This document shows, piece after piece, positions 35,373 to 43,699 of a DNA stretch of 64,000 bases. Both the position numbers and the translations under genes were made by a program. This DNA comes from Hyphomicrobium_A sp963726795 (GTDB taxonomy: Bacteria; Pseudomonadota; Alphaproteobacteria; Rhizobiales; Hyphomicrobiaceae). A model generated the notes under the pieces. The model was given only the letters and a program-made list of their open reading frames with translations. It was not told the DNA's origin and searched no databases. The stretch is taken from NCBI GenBank assembly GCA_963726795.1, contig CAVSDD010000005.1, positions 62,001-126,000 of the forward strand, in the 5' to 3' direction. Within the stretch, counting starts at the first letter, position 1, and the number at the start of each line of letters is the position of its first letter.

Positions 35373-35642
35373 TTACTCGACGTGCGCCAGTGCCTGGCGA
35401 GGGACACTCGGTGAGCGCTCTTCCGTGTTGCGGACGTACATTACCGCGCGCTTCTGCAGCGCTTCGGCGTTCGACTCGCCCTGTCGCGCCAAGCGCAGAA
35501 TGCACTGCACCAGCCTCTCGCGCAGCGATATGTTAACGCTGTGCAACCCGATCTCAAGGTCTACACAGGCTGCATCGAATACGCGGCGAAGACTGATCAG
35601 GTCGAGGTTTGCCGATTCCGACCTACTGAAACTCAAGTCCAT
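35373..35642 (-). CDS. hypothetical protein (89 aa)
   Basis: MDLSFSRSESANLDLISLRR...; predominantly helical (VFDAACVDLEIGL, SLRERLVQCILRLARQGE, AEALQKRAVMYVRN). AAAGGGA lies before the ATG at 35642. A near-match to the general-stress promoter (GGAAC-N17-GGTT, 35701-35676) lies upstream. Family not recognised by name. Confidence 0.55.
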   Translation of the reverse strand: MDLSFSRSESANLDLISLRRVFDAACVDLEIGLHSVNISLRERLVQCILRLARQGESNAEALQKRAVMYVRNTEERSPSVPRQALAHVE

Positions 35643-35768
35643 CGCTGTCCCTTTCGCCCAATCAACGGCAGTTACAACCCTTGCGCGGGTCGCGGAGTTC
35701 CCGCCGGGTTCGCTCGTTCGAGAGGGGAGTTCTGGCCGAGGACGCATTCACCGGGGAGATCGTCCGGC

Positions 35769-35989
35769 TCAGTCGTCGACTTTGCGCCGGTTTTCTGTAA
35801 TGACGCCGAATTCGCCTGAGCGCCTGCTGCCGTCCTCGGCATTCGCTGAACGAATTGCCAGTCATCTATCGCCTGCAGCCCCTGATCGTCGAGCATGATC
35901 TGGAGACGGGTCTCTTGGGATAATCCAACCAGATTGCCAACAACGCTGATGTCGTTCTTGCGGGATTTTATTCGACCGGTTGGAAGCAT
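35769..35989 (-). pseudogene. possible small ribbon-helix-helix-type protein, damaged
   Basis: MLPTGRIKSRKNDISVVGNL... continuing TRLQIMLDDQGLQAIDDWQF looks like the strand-helix start of an Arc/CopG-type DNA-binding protein. After RMP the expected helix is lost. A neighbouring frame gives SGEFGVITENRRKVDD and a stop at 35769, which looks like a real C-terminus. A frameshift near 35840 would explain this. Weakly supported. Confidence 0.35.
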
Positions 35990-36028
35990 ACCGTTGGCAG
36001 TGCCCGCTGATCTCGGAGGTTGCCAACG

Positions 36029-36299
36029 ATGTCGCTGTCTCAAGGAAACCTTGCGCCGGATCTTCGCGTCCGCGTTGCGGAAGACTTGGCGCTTGGGCCC
36101 GACCAGCTGCAGACGCTAACGGATGCCTTCGAGCGCGCCTAGCGCGCAGTTCAAACCGATTTTTCCATCGGAACTGCGCGCGAGGAGGCGCGGGTGAAGC
36201 TCGCTGTTATCGCACTGTCACTCGCGCGAGAAGGATTGTTCGACGTCAATGAAGTTGGCTGGCCGCGCCGCAGATCTGGTGCGCTCTGAAGTGCGCTGA
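36029..36299 (+). pseudogene. small hypothetical gene broken by a TAG and a frameshift
   Basis: MSLSQGNLAPDLRVRVAEDL... ends at an in-frame TAG (36140). Reading on in the same frame gives RAVQTDFSIGTAREEARVKL and AVIALSLAREGLFDVNE, then a one-base shift restores LAGRAADLVRSEVR and a TGA at 36297. The whole composite (~89 aa) has coherent helical coding character, so two mutations have inactivated a once intact gene (TGG to TAG is the simplest origin of the stop). GGAGG precedes the ATG. Confidence 0.55.
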
Positions 36300-36325
36300 G
36301 GTCCCGATTTCTTCACGATAACAAA

Positions 36326-36356
36326 CCCGCCCCGCGTCAACCGGGGGCGGGCTTTT
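36326..36356 (+). terminator. rho-independent terminator
   Basis: CCCGCCCC (36326-36333) pairs with GGGGCGGG (36344-36351) and is followed by CTTTTCT. Strong GC stem with T-tract, downstream of the broken gene at 36029. Confidence 0.85.
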
Positions 36357-36378
36357 CTGTAGTCAACAATGCGCCGCC

Positions 36379-36882
36379 CTACTGGGTGTATTTGCTGCTG
36401 AGCTGCTCAACCATGGCGAGATGATGCTCCAGCGTTGGCAAAGTTTTCGTTGCGAACTCCTTGACTGCAGCCGTCTCACCGTTTGCCGCGTAATCCTTGA
36501 AGAGTGCGACGGCCTCCTTGTGTGCCTCGAGCTGCGTCGAGATGTAAGAGGCGTCAAATCCGTTCTCGGTCGTGAAAACCCTCAGCTTGGCATATTTGGC
36601 CTTGTGAGCAATATCGAGCCCTTCAGTGGGAGGAGTGATCTGCGCCTGAGCCAGCGCGGCCTTGAACTCTTGGCCGGCCTTGGTGTGATCGTCGATCATC
36701 TGCTGGGCGAACGTTTTCACTTCGCTCCCCTTGGCATACTTCAGGGCAAGTTGGCTTGTGTCGATCTCGAACTGGTTCGCGACCGCAACCTTGTTGACGA
36801 AGTCTGAGGTCTGCTTGGGAGTGTCAGCCATGGCCGGTAGGATCATGACCAGCGCAGCGACGGCGAGGTGCCGCAATTTCAT
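36379..36882 (-). CDS. DUF4142 secreted protein
   Basis: 167 aa from ATG 36882: signal peptide MKLRHLAVAALVMILPAMAD, then a ferritin-like four-helix DUF4142 domain (DFVNKVAVANQFEIDTSQLA, VKTFAQQMIDDHTKAGQEFK, YISTQLEAHKEAVALFKDYA, TLPTLEHHLAMVEQL). Periplasmic; the family is commonly stress- or phosphate-associated, function unproven. An exact general-stress promoter lies upstream. Confidence 0.88.
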   Translation of the reverse strand: MKLRHLAVAALVMILPAMADTPKQTSDFVNKVAVANQFEIDTSQLALKYAKGSEVKTFAQQMIDDHTKAGQEFKAALAQAQITPPTEGLDIAHKAKYAKLRVFTTENGFDASYISTQLEAHKEAVALFKDYAANGETAAVKEFATKTLPTLEHHLAMVEQLSSKYTQ

Positions 36883-36925
36883 TGGGGGATTCCTTCTGTC
36901 AGCCGAGTAATTCTCACGCCCCTCG

Positions 36926-36950
36926 AACGGTCGAGCTTTGAGAGAGTTCC
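36926..36950 (-). promoter_or_regulatory. EcfG-type promoter of the DUF4142 gene, GGAAC-N16-CGTT
   Basis: On the minus strand GGAAC lies at 36950-36946 and CGTT at 36929-36926, 43 bp before the ATG; exact consensus. Confidence 0.75.
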
Positions 36951-37115
36951 AGGAATCCAGGTTTTCCCCACGCACGAGCTGGTTGCTGGACAGGACCCCA
37001 CCACAACAAAGGCAGCGGGTGGCGAGCCGCAGTCCCACTGATCTGCGTGTGCGGCACATCGCCAAACAATAGTGGGGCGCGCGGAGTGAATATCGAAATA
37101 GCTGCTCGAAAGCGC

Positions 37116-37141
37116 GGAACCGGCGCGCAGAGCCTTTCGTT
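37116..37141 (+). promoter_or_regulatory. EcfG-type promoter of the DUF6894/exonuclease/ligase group, GGAAC-N17-CGTT
   Basis: GGAAC 37116-37120 and CGTT 37138-37141, 35 bp before the DUF6894 ATG; exact consensus. Read-through would include the DNA repair genes to 40122. Confidence 0.75.
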
Positions 37142-37176
37142 CTGCTGGCAAAGGCTTCACCCGCGCAGGTAACTCA

Positions 37177-37401
37177 ATGGCCCTCTTCTATTTCCACGTG
37201 CGTGACAGCTGCGGCCGCGAACTCGACGACGTGGGAATAGAGTTCGACTCCCTCGAGGATGCGATCGAGGATGCACGAAAGGCCCGGGGGGAGATGCTCG
37301 CAGACGCCGCACTTGATGGCACGCCGGACTCGACCAGAGTGTTCGAGATCACCGATGGCTCAGGCCGAGTGCTGGCTACGGTGCCTTTCCTGGACTCCTG
37401 A
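37177..37401 (+). CDS. DUF6894-family small protein (74 aa)
   Basis: MALFYFHVRDSCGRELDDVG, then ...SLEDAIEDARKARGEMLADA and FEITDGSGRVLATVPF: the typical FHV...D..G..D.G..F.....A...A pattern of this small Rhizobiales family, often present in many copies and of unknown function. First gene behind a general-stress promoter. Confidence 0.8.
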   Translation: MALFYFHVRDSCGRELDDVGIEFDSLEDAIEDARKARGEMLADAALDGTPDSTRVFEITDGSGRVLATVPFLDS

Positions 37402-37467
37402 GACTTAAGCGACGCTGGCACGGACTTGCGCCACTCCCCATATTGCTTCCTGTCCTTGGAGAGGTGC

Positions 37468-38487
37468 ATGGCTGCGCGCGGCGTTAACCGTTGGCTTTAT
37501 CCTACTAAGAAGGGCCTCTACTGCGAGGCTGGCGATTTCTATATCGATCCCGCAAGCGCGGTTAATCGCGCCATCATCACGCATGGTCACAGCGATCACG
37601 CTCGCCCAGGCCATGATGCGGTGCTGGCGACGCCAGAAACGATTGCGGTGATGAAGGTGCGGCTGGGAGAGGATTCCGCGAGCAGCTTTGAGCCACTCAA
37701 ACTCGGTACACCGCAATGCATTGGCGGTGTCGACGTGCGTCTTGCACCGGCCGGCCACATCCTCGGCTCGGCACAAGTCGTACTCGAGCACAATGGTCAG
37801 CGGGCCGTGGTTTCGGGCGATTACAAGCGCCAAACTGATCCGACTTGCGAGCCTTTCGAGCTCGTCCCCTGCGATCTTTTCGTCACCGAGGCAACGTTTG
37901 CGCTGCCGGTGTTCCGCCACGAGCCGGCAGCCGGCGAGGTCAAGCGGCTCTTAGCGTCGCTGGAGCGCAATCCGGAGCGCTCGCACCTCATCGGCGTCTA
38001 TGGTCTCGGTAAATGCCAGCGGCTGATCAAGCTGTGCCGCGAGGCCGGCTATGACGCTCCTATCTTCCTGCACGGCGCACTAGTTGCTCTGACCGAGCTC
38101 TATCAGCGGCTGGGCATCGATCTAGGCGATGTCCGCCCGGTCGCTACGGGCACCGCCAAGCGCGACACCTATGCCGGCGCGCTCGTGCTCTGCCCGCCCT
38201 CGGCTGTCGACGACCGTTGGTCGCGCCGGTTCAGCGATCCTGTCACCGGGTTTGCCTCGGGCTGGATGCGCATCAGGGGACGCGTACGCCAGGCCGGTGT
38301 CGAACTGCCGCTCGTGATCTCCGATCATGCCGACTGGCCGGAGCTGCTCGACACCGTCGCTTCGACCGGCGCCGAGACCGTGTGGGTCACGCACGGCCGC
38401 GAGGACGCACTCGTACACCAGCTCGCCCTGATGGGCCGCGACGCCCGGGCGCTTTCGCTCGCAGGTTACGAGGAAGAGGTAGAGTAG
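37468..38487 (+). CDS. ligase-associated DNA exonuclease (MBL/beta-CASP type)
   Basis: 339 aa from ATG 37468 (GGAGAGG upstream). Metal-binding THGHSDHARPG at 38-48, APAGHILGSAQ, VVSGDYKR and VTEATFALP, then beta-CASP-like VYGLGKCQR, ISDHADWPE and WVTHGRED. The family (SNM1-like) accompanies an ATP-dependent ligase in a bacterial DNA-damage cluster that usually also has a helicase and the PdeM phosphoesterase; neither is here. The ligase gene starts 6 bp downstream. Confidence 0.9.
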   Translation: MAARGVNRWLYPTKKGLYCEAGDFYIDPASAVNRAIITHGHSDHARPGHDAVLATPETIAVMKVRLGEDSASSFEPLKLGTPQCIGGVDVRLAPAGHILGSAQVVLEHNGQRAVVSGDYKRQTDPTCEPFELVPCDLFVTEATFALPVFRHEPAAGEVKRLLASLERNPERSHLIGVYGLGKCQRLIKLCREAGYDAPIFLHGALVALTELYQRLGIDLGDVRPVATGTAKRDTYAGALVLCPPSAVDDRWSRRFSDPVTGFASGWMRIRGRVRQAGVELPLVISDHADWPELLDTVASTGAETVWVTHGREDALVHQLALMGRDARALSLAGYEEEVE

Positions 38488-38493
38488 GCTTAG

Positions 38494-40122
38494 GTGAAAC
38501 GCTTCGCCGACGTACTCGATTGCCTGACGACGACGCCGCAGCGTAACGGCAAGATCGCGCTGCTCATCGATTATTTCCGCTCGGCGCCTGATCCCGACCG
38601 CGGCCTTGCGCTCGGCGCGCTCACGGACGGCCTGTTCCGCTCGCTTCCGCTGCGTCGCGTGACCCTCGACCTTATGGCGGAGAAGATCGATCCGGTGCTG
38701 TACCAGCTTTCGCGCGAATATGTTGGCGACACCGCCGAGACCGTTTCACTGTTGTGGCCGGAGCCGCCGCCGGGAGCCATGTCGCCAACTTTGAGCGAAG
38801 TTGTTGCCGCCGTGACGCAAGCCGGCCGCAATGGTCTCGGCCCAGTGCTCGCGAGCTTCCTTGACCGGCTTGACGTGCGCGGGCGCTGGGCGTTGCTCAA
38901 GGTGCTCGGCGGCGCGCCGCGTGTTGGAGTCTCGGCCCGTCTTGCCAAGACCGCGCTCGCCGAGATGAGCGGTCGCGACGTTTCCGAGATAGAGGAGTTG
39001 TGGCATTCGCTCGCCCCGCCCTACTCCGAGCTGTTTGCCTGGCTCGAGGGTCGCGCCGAGCGGCCGGAGGTGGCAGACAAGCTGATTTTCCGCCCGCTCA
39101 TGCTGTCGAACCCAATAGAGGTCGCTGACAGAGCAATCCTTAGGCCCGAAGAGATTTCAGCGGAGTGGAAATGGGACGGCGTGCGCGTGCAAATATCGGC
39201 CAACGGCCACGAGGCAAGGCTGTTTTCGCGCTCGGGCGACGACATCTCCCACGCGTTCCCCGAGATTGTTTCCGCCTATCGTCACCTCGAAGCTGTGCTC
39301 GACGGTGAACTGCTGGTGGTCCGCAGCGGCGAGACGGCGCCGTTCAACGATCTGCAGCAGCGGCTCAACCGTAAGAACGTGACGCCGCGCATGATGAAAG
39401 AGCACCCCGCATTCGTCCGGCTCTACGATCTGCTTTTCGATGGCGGCGAGGATTTGCGCCCGCTGCCGTTCACTGCGCGGCGCACGCGCCTCGAGCGCTG
39501 GTTTGCCCGGGAGAAGCCGATGCTATCTGCGCTGAGCGATCTCATTCCATTCAAAAACCTCGCCGAACTGGAGGCCATCTGGGCCAACACCCGCGACGCC
39601 GGCATCGAAGGCCTGATGCTGAAACGCAAGTTGAGCCCCTACCTCGCCGGCCGTGCCAAGGGCCATTGGTGGAAATGGAAGCGCTCGGCCCTCACGCTCG
39701 ACTGCGTCCTGATGTACGCGCAGCGGGGCTCTGGCAAGCGCTCATCCTACTACTCGGACTATACCTTCGGAGTGTGGCGCGACGGCGCCGATGGTCCTGA
39801 ACTGGTACCGGTCGGCAAGGCCTACTCCGGCTTCACCGACGAGGAGCTGCACCGGCTCGACCGCTTCGTGCGCAACAATACCATCGAGACTTTCGGTCCG
39901 GTGCGCGCGGTGGAACCGCAGCTCGTCCTGGAGGTGGCCTTCGACTCGGTGTTTCCCTCGACGCGCCACAAGTCGGGCGTCGCAATGCGCTTCCCACGGA
40001 TCCATCGCATCCGCTGGGATAAGCCGGCGGCAGAGGCCGATACACTGGAGACCGTGAAGAAGCTGATCGTGGCGCCGGGCCGCGAGGAACGCGTGCCAGA
40101 GAAACCGAAGGTGGCGCTATGA
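38494..40122 (+). CDS. ATP-dependent DNA ligase (cisplatin-damage-response type)
   Basis: 542 aa. N-terminal helical DNA-binding domain (1-195), adenylation domain with catalytic Lys226 in EWKWDGVR, LDGELL, YDLLF, GIEGLMLKRK and WWKWKR, then an OB domain (VGKAYSGFTDEEL, VAMRFPRIHRIRWDK). GTG start at 38494, 6 bp after the exonuclease gene, so the two are coupled. It seals nicks in a stress-linked repair route. Its 3' end faces ligD. Confidence 0.93.
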   Translation: MKRFADVLDCLTTTPQRNGKIALLIDYFRSAPDPDRGLALGALTDGLFRSLPLRRVTLDLMAEKIDPVLYQLSREYVGDTAETVSLLWPEPPPGAMSPTLSEVVAAVTQAGRNGLGPVLASFLDRLDVRGRWALLKVLGGAPRVGVSARLAKTALAEMSGRDVSEIEELWHSLAPPYSELFAWLEGRAERPEVADKLIFRPLMLSNPIEVADRAILRPEEISAEWKWDGVRVQISANGHEARLFSRSGDDISHAFPEIVSAYRHLEAVLDGELLVVRSGETAPFNDLQQRLNRKNVTPRMMKEHPAFVRLYDLLFDGGEDLRPLPFTARRTRLERWFAREKPMLSALSDLIPFKNLAELEAIWANTRDAGIEGLMLKRKLSPYLAGRAKGHWWKWKRSALTLDCVLMYAQRGSGKRSSYYSDYTFGVWRDGADGPELVPVGKAYSGFTDEELHRLDRFVRNNTIETFGPVRAVEPQLVLEVAFDSVFPSTRHKSGVAMRFPRIHRIRWDKPAAEADTLETVKKLIVAPGREERVPEKPKVAL

Positions 40123-40203
40123 GGCGGGGGCACGTCTGGTCGAGCGAATGTGCATTGGCACGGCGTCTTCTCGGACGGCGCTGGTCGAGCTCGTTTCGAC
40201 ACA

Positions 40204-41937
40204 TCAGGCTGCTTTGTGCTTTAACAGACGTTCGATTGCTTGTTGCAGCGGACGCTCGCCGTCGGCGTACTCCATCCAAGGCTTGCTCTGCGCAAGCAGC
40301 CGGGGCGCCGTGGGGATCGTGTAGCGGAGGGGATCGAGATCGCTGCGCACCTGGCTCCATTTTAAAGGCATCGAGACAGGAGCGCCTGGGCGCGCGCGTG
40401 GCGACATCGGAGCCACAGCGGTCGATGTGCGGTCATTGCGCAAATAATCTAGGTAGATCCGCCCCTCGCGCAGCTTCTTTGTCATTTTGACGAGATAGCG
40501 CTCCGGGCTGTCATCGGCCATCTGCGCACACACGGCTTGTGCGAAGGTCTTGGCCTCGTCCCATCCGAGCACGACCTTTCCCTTTTTCGCCTGCAGCGGT
40601 GTGACGACGTGCAGTCCCTTGCCGCCTGTAGTCTTGCAGAAGGGCACAAGCCCGAGCCGTTCAAGCCGCTCACGCATTTCCTTTGCCGCTTCGACCACAC
40701 GAGCAAAGTCGACGTCCGGAGCGGGATCGAGGTCGAAGACCAAGCGGCCCGGAACCTCGGGCGCGAAGGGAGCACAATTCCACGGATGGAATTCGAGGCT
40801 GCCGAGCTGTGCCATACCGACCAGTCCCGTGACGTTGTCGATTTGGATGTAGGGCTCATTGTCTCCCGAGACGCGGGTAAGTTTCACCGAGCTCGGCAGG
40901 CCTGGCATGGCGTGGCGCTGAAAGAACCGTTGGCCGTCGATGCCGTCAGGCGCGCGAATGACAGAACAGGGACGCCCGCGGATATGCTCGATTATAAAGT
41001 CGCCAACGATCGCCAGATATTCCGCTAGTTCGAGCTTGGTGACGGCCGGTGCATTGGCCGCGGGCCACATAACCTTGCTCGGATTCGAGATCGCGATACC
41101 GAGGACGGCGCCTTTTTCGCTGTCTTTGCCTTTTGACTTGGTGTTCTTGCCGGATTTGCTCAGGTTGCTGGCCACTGCCTGGCGTTTGCTGCGGTTGGTG
41201 GCTTTGGTGGGCGTGCGCGGCGCCTGTCCTTTTCTCAGGGCGGCCTCCTTCTCGGTCCTCGTGCTCGTCAGGATACCCTTGGGGTCTTTGTTCGAGTGCC
41301 ATACGGCGTCGGCGGCCGTCCTGCCCCTCGCCAGCATGAACGGCTTAGGCGCATTCCCCTTGCCGTCGGCGATCTGCTGCATCGTGCGTCCGGAGGCGGC
41401 GGAGCGGTCCTGCTTGAGGACGGCATCGCCGTCGCGTGTGTAGGCATCCTTGTGCTTAATCAGGAGCCAGTTGTTGCGCTTGCCGCCAAACTTATCGCCC
41501 TTCATACGCACCAGCACGAAGCTGCCTTTGAGCTTGTCTCCAGCAAGCACGAATTTCAGCTCACCCTTGCGCAGGGCCTCGTCGATCGACTTAGAACCCT
41601 CCGGCTGCCAAAAGCCGCGGTCCCACAGCATGACCGTGCCGCCGCCGTACTCGCCTTTGGGTATTGTACCCTCGAAGTCGCCGTAGTCGAGCGGATGATC
41701 CTCGACCTCCACAGCTAGGCGCTTGTCGTGCGGGTCGAGCGAAGGACCCTTCGTTACTGCCCAACTTTTGAATATACCGTCGTGCTCGAGCCGCAGGTCG
41801 TAGTGCAAGCGCGTAGCGTCGTGTTTCTGGATGACGAAGCGAGGATATTCGGCACGCCGCACCGCAACCTTACCACTTGGCTCGCTCGTTTTTTTGAAGT
41901 CGCGTTTTGATTTGTACGCGCTCAGTTTGCTCGCCAT
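40204..41937 (-). CDS. ligD: LigD-type protein: 3'-phosphoesterase plus polymerase, no ligase domain
   Basis: 577 aa from ATG 41937. Residues ~30-190 are the 3'-phosphoesterase domain (HDATRLHYDLRLEHDG, FEGTIPKGEYGGGTVMLWD). A Lys/Ser-rich linker (~220-285) follows, then the AEP polymerase/primase domain (SNPSKVMWP, FDLDPAPDVDF catalytic Asp pair, TTGGKGLHVVTPL, DYLRNDRTSTAVAPMSPRAR). The central ATP-dependent ligase domain of full LigD (K-x-D-G) is absent. A function in end processing for non-homologous end joining is likely, with a separate ligase. No Ku gene is in the window. Confidence 0.9.
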   Translation of the reverse strand: MASKLSAYKSKRDFKKTSEPSGKVAVRRAEYPRFVIQKHDATRLHYDLRLEHDGIFKSWAVTKGPSLDPHDKRLAVEVEDHPLDYGDFEGTIPKGEYGGGTVMLWDRGFWQPEGSKSIDEALRKGELKFVLAGDKLKGSFVLVRMKGDKFGGKRNNWLLIKHKDAYTRDGDAVLKQDRSAASGRTMQQIADGKGNAPKPFMLARGRTAADAVWHSNKDPKGILTSTRTEKEAALRKGQAPRTPTKATNRSKRQAVASNLSKSGKNTKSKGKDSEKGAVLGIAISNPSKVMWPAANAPAVTKLELAEYLAIVGDFIIEHIRGRPCSVIRAPDGIDGQRFFQRHAMPGLPSSVKLTRVSGDNEPYIQIDNVTGLVGMAQLGSLEFHPWNCAPFAPEVPGRLVFDLDPAPDVDFARVVEAAKEMRERLERLGLVPFCKTTGGKGLHVVTPLQAKKGKVVLGWDEAKTFAQAVCAQMADDSPERYLVKMTKKLREGRIYLDYLRNDRTSTAVAPMSPRARPGAPVSMPLKWSQVRSDLDPLRYTIPTAPRLLAQSKPWMEYADGERPLQQAIERLLKHKAA

Positions 41938-42333
41938 TGGCAGCTTCTCATTCAGCCTTTGTGAGTCGTTGCTATCTGATTTCCACCGCCAACGTGCGTA
42001 GCCAACGTTCGACAAAAGACAAGGGTTTGAGGCGGTCAATTAAGCGCTTGGCGAGTTAATCTTTCATCACGTATCGGTGCGGATGGCAGGCTGTGCACAT
42101 CACAGGATCCGACGGCTGATGTGCAATTTGTTGGCATTCAGCACCTAATTATCTCGAACGTGTCGAATGCCTCAAACCGCACAAAGCGCTAGACAGTCGC
42201 CGTCCCCGCGGGGGTTGAAAATGGCAGGCGCAATTCTTTTAGCTCGGCAAGGTGGTCTTCAGCCTTAAGAACCGCTTCGTGCGACAGCTGCGGCGATGCT
42301 GACCTGGGCGACCTCGGTCTTGACAAAATCGAG
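41938..42333. other. intergenic stretch upstream of ligD
   Basis: About 400 bp without a recognisable gene. I found no exact general-stress promoter for ligD here. Confidence 0.45.
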
Positions 42334-42598
42334 CTACTGAGCGGCATAGCGAAACGTCAATAACTCGTCCGCCCGCTGACCCCGATCGTTGATCTCCAGC
42401 GTAGCAGTCGCCTTATCGAGATTCTCGACGACTACTTTTTGTGCTGGACGGCAGTGAACGATGGGCGGCGGGCATGCCGGGGCCGGCGCCAGCCGACACA
42501 TCGTACCAAGAAGCTTCGCCACACGTTGGGCTTGGCGCTGACACGGAAGGCGTGAGTGCCAAACACATTACGGCGAGCGCTGATAGCGCAAGTCTCAT
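42334..42598 (-). pseudogene. RlpA-like (double-psi beta-barrel) relic
   Basis: Signal peptide MRLALSALAVMCLALTPSVS, then CGEASWYDV...MPAAHRSLPSSTK in one frame. After an A5 run (one surplus A near 42434) the next frame gives KVVVENLDKATATLEINDRG and QRADELLTFRYAAQ. This follows the RlpA order GEASWY, TAAHRSLPFGT, V.N......V.INDRG, but the segment after GEASWYD is shortened and the C-terminal part after NDRG is abnormal. It therefore looks degraded beyond the single frameshift. It is preceded by GGAGG and an exact general-stress promoter. Confidence 0.6.
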
Positions 42599-42623
42599 GG
42601 TCGTACCTCCAGTGCGCGGGAGC

Positions 42624-42648
42624 AACGACAAATGAGGTTTGGGGTTCC
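42624..42648 (-). promoter_or_regulatory. EcfG-type promoter of the rlpA relic, GGAAC-N16-CGTT
   Basis: On the minus strand GGAAC lies at 42648-42644 and CGTT at 42627-42624, 25 bp before the ATG; exact consensus. Confidence 0.7.
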
Positions 42649-42851
42649 GTCCGGAGCTCGGCGAACCGTCAATTCGCTGCCCGTTGGGCCCGTGGGTCGT
42701 GCGAGGTCGGCGACAGAGCCCCACGACAAGCACCCCCTCACACGTTTCTCATCTTTGCTCTCGCTTCGTGCGTCAGACTTGGTCGACACGGTTGCGTTAG
42801 CCATCTTGCGAGCACGATCCGAACGCTATAGAGACGCCGTTTGCCTGCCGG

Positions 42852-42926
42852 TGGGGCGTAGCCAAGTGGTAAGGCAGCGGATTTTGATTCCGCCATTCGG
42901 AGGTTCGAGTCCTCCCGCCCCAGCCA
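42852..42926 (+). tRNA. tRNA-Gln (TTG)
   Basis: 75 nt with encoded CCA. Acceptor TGGGGCG/CGCCCCA, anticodon stem GCGGA/TCCGC around TTTTGAT (anticodon TTG), T-arm GGTTCGAGTCC. Normal fold. Confidence 0.97.
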
Positions 42927-43699
42927 ACATTCTCAAGGGGTTACGTGCTGTAACCTAAGCGGAGCCGGTGGCCTGAGTGTCCCAGGCGCTCGAAACTCGA
43001 GCCCAATCGGTAAGTGCTGGGTCTCGGGCGCAATCGGCAGAGACTGGCTGCGCTTGGCCGCACTCATTGTCGCGCGCCGGTTGGATTCTTCCGAGTCGAT
43101 TCTTGATCCTCGCGATCCTCGCGGGGCGGTTACAGCGCTAGCAAGCTTATGGTGCGTTGGTCTCCGCCGAACCTGTTTGATCGCGTCGACCGGGCGAGTT
43201 TTTATCTTGTCCAGTGAGGAATAGACCGCGCCAAAATCTTCCATGGTGATCCGGATGCCGTGCGGCAAAGGCCGCGAACGTTTCCTGCCATGTATGCCTC
43301 TGTTCAAAAGAATGGGCGCGGACATTCCGAGCTCGAATAGAATTTCTAAAAGGCAAGAGCGCAAGTCGTTGAGAGCGGCTCACGAGCGATTGCATGATTA
43401 GCAAATCATTAAAATTGTTTCACTCGGCGGAAATGAGAAGTCCGCCAACACCCGCGGCCGGATATACCCAGCACTAATCAGTGAAAACTAAAGAGGCTTG
43501 GCAAGACAAAGATTAAGCGATGTCGCCTTTTGGATCAGGCTCCGCGGCGCATTGGCGATCACACTTGCGATTTGCTCAGAAGCTCCCACGTAGAGAGCCT
43601 TGATAAAATGACAAAATACGTTGCTTTGTACCGAAGTTCTTAAATCGGAATGAGGTATCGAAAACTAAAGGTAGAACGTTTTAGCGGTACCTTGATGCC
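42927..43699. other. gene-free stretch between tRNA-Gln and the adhesin gene
   Basis: No convincing coding region. The last ~250 bp become AT-rich, unlike the surroundings, and probably hold the adhesin promoter. I see no integrase gene or direct repeat of the tRNA end, so there is no support for an integration site. Confidence 0.45.

Noticed and set aside
42852..43699. Genomic island integrated at tRNA-Gln
   Set aside because: No integrase gene and no second copy of the tRNA 3' end could be found in the window.
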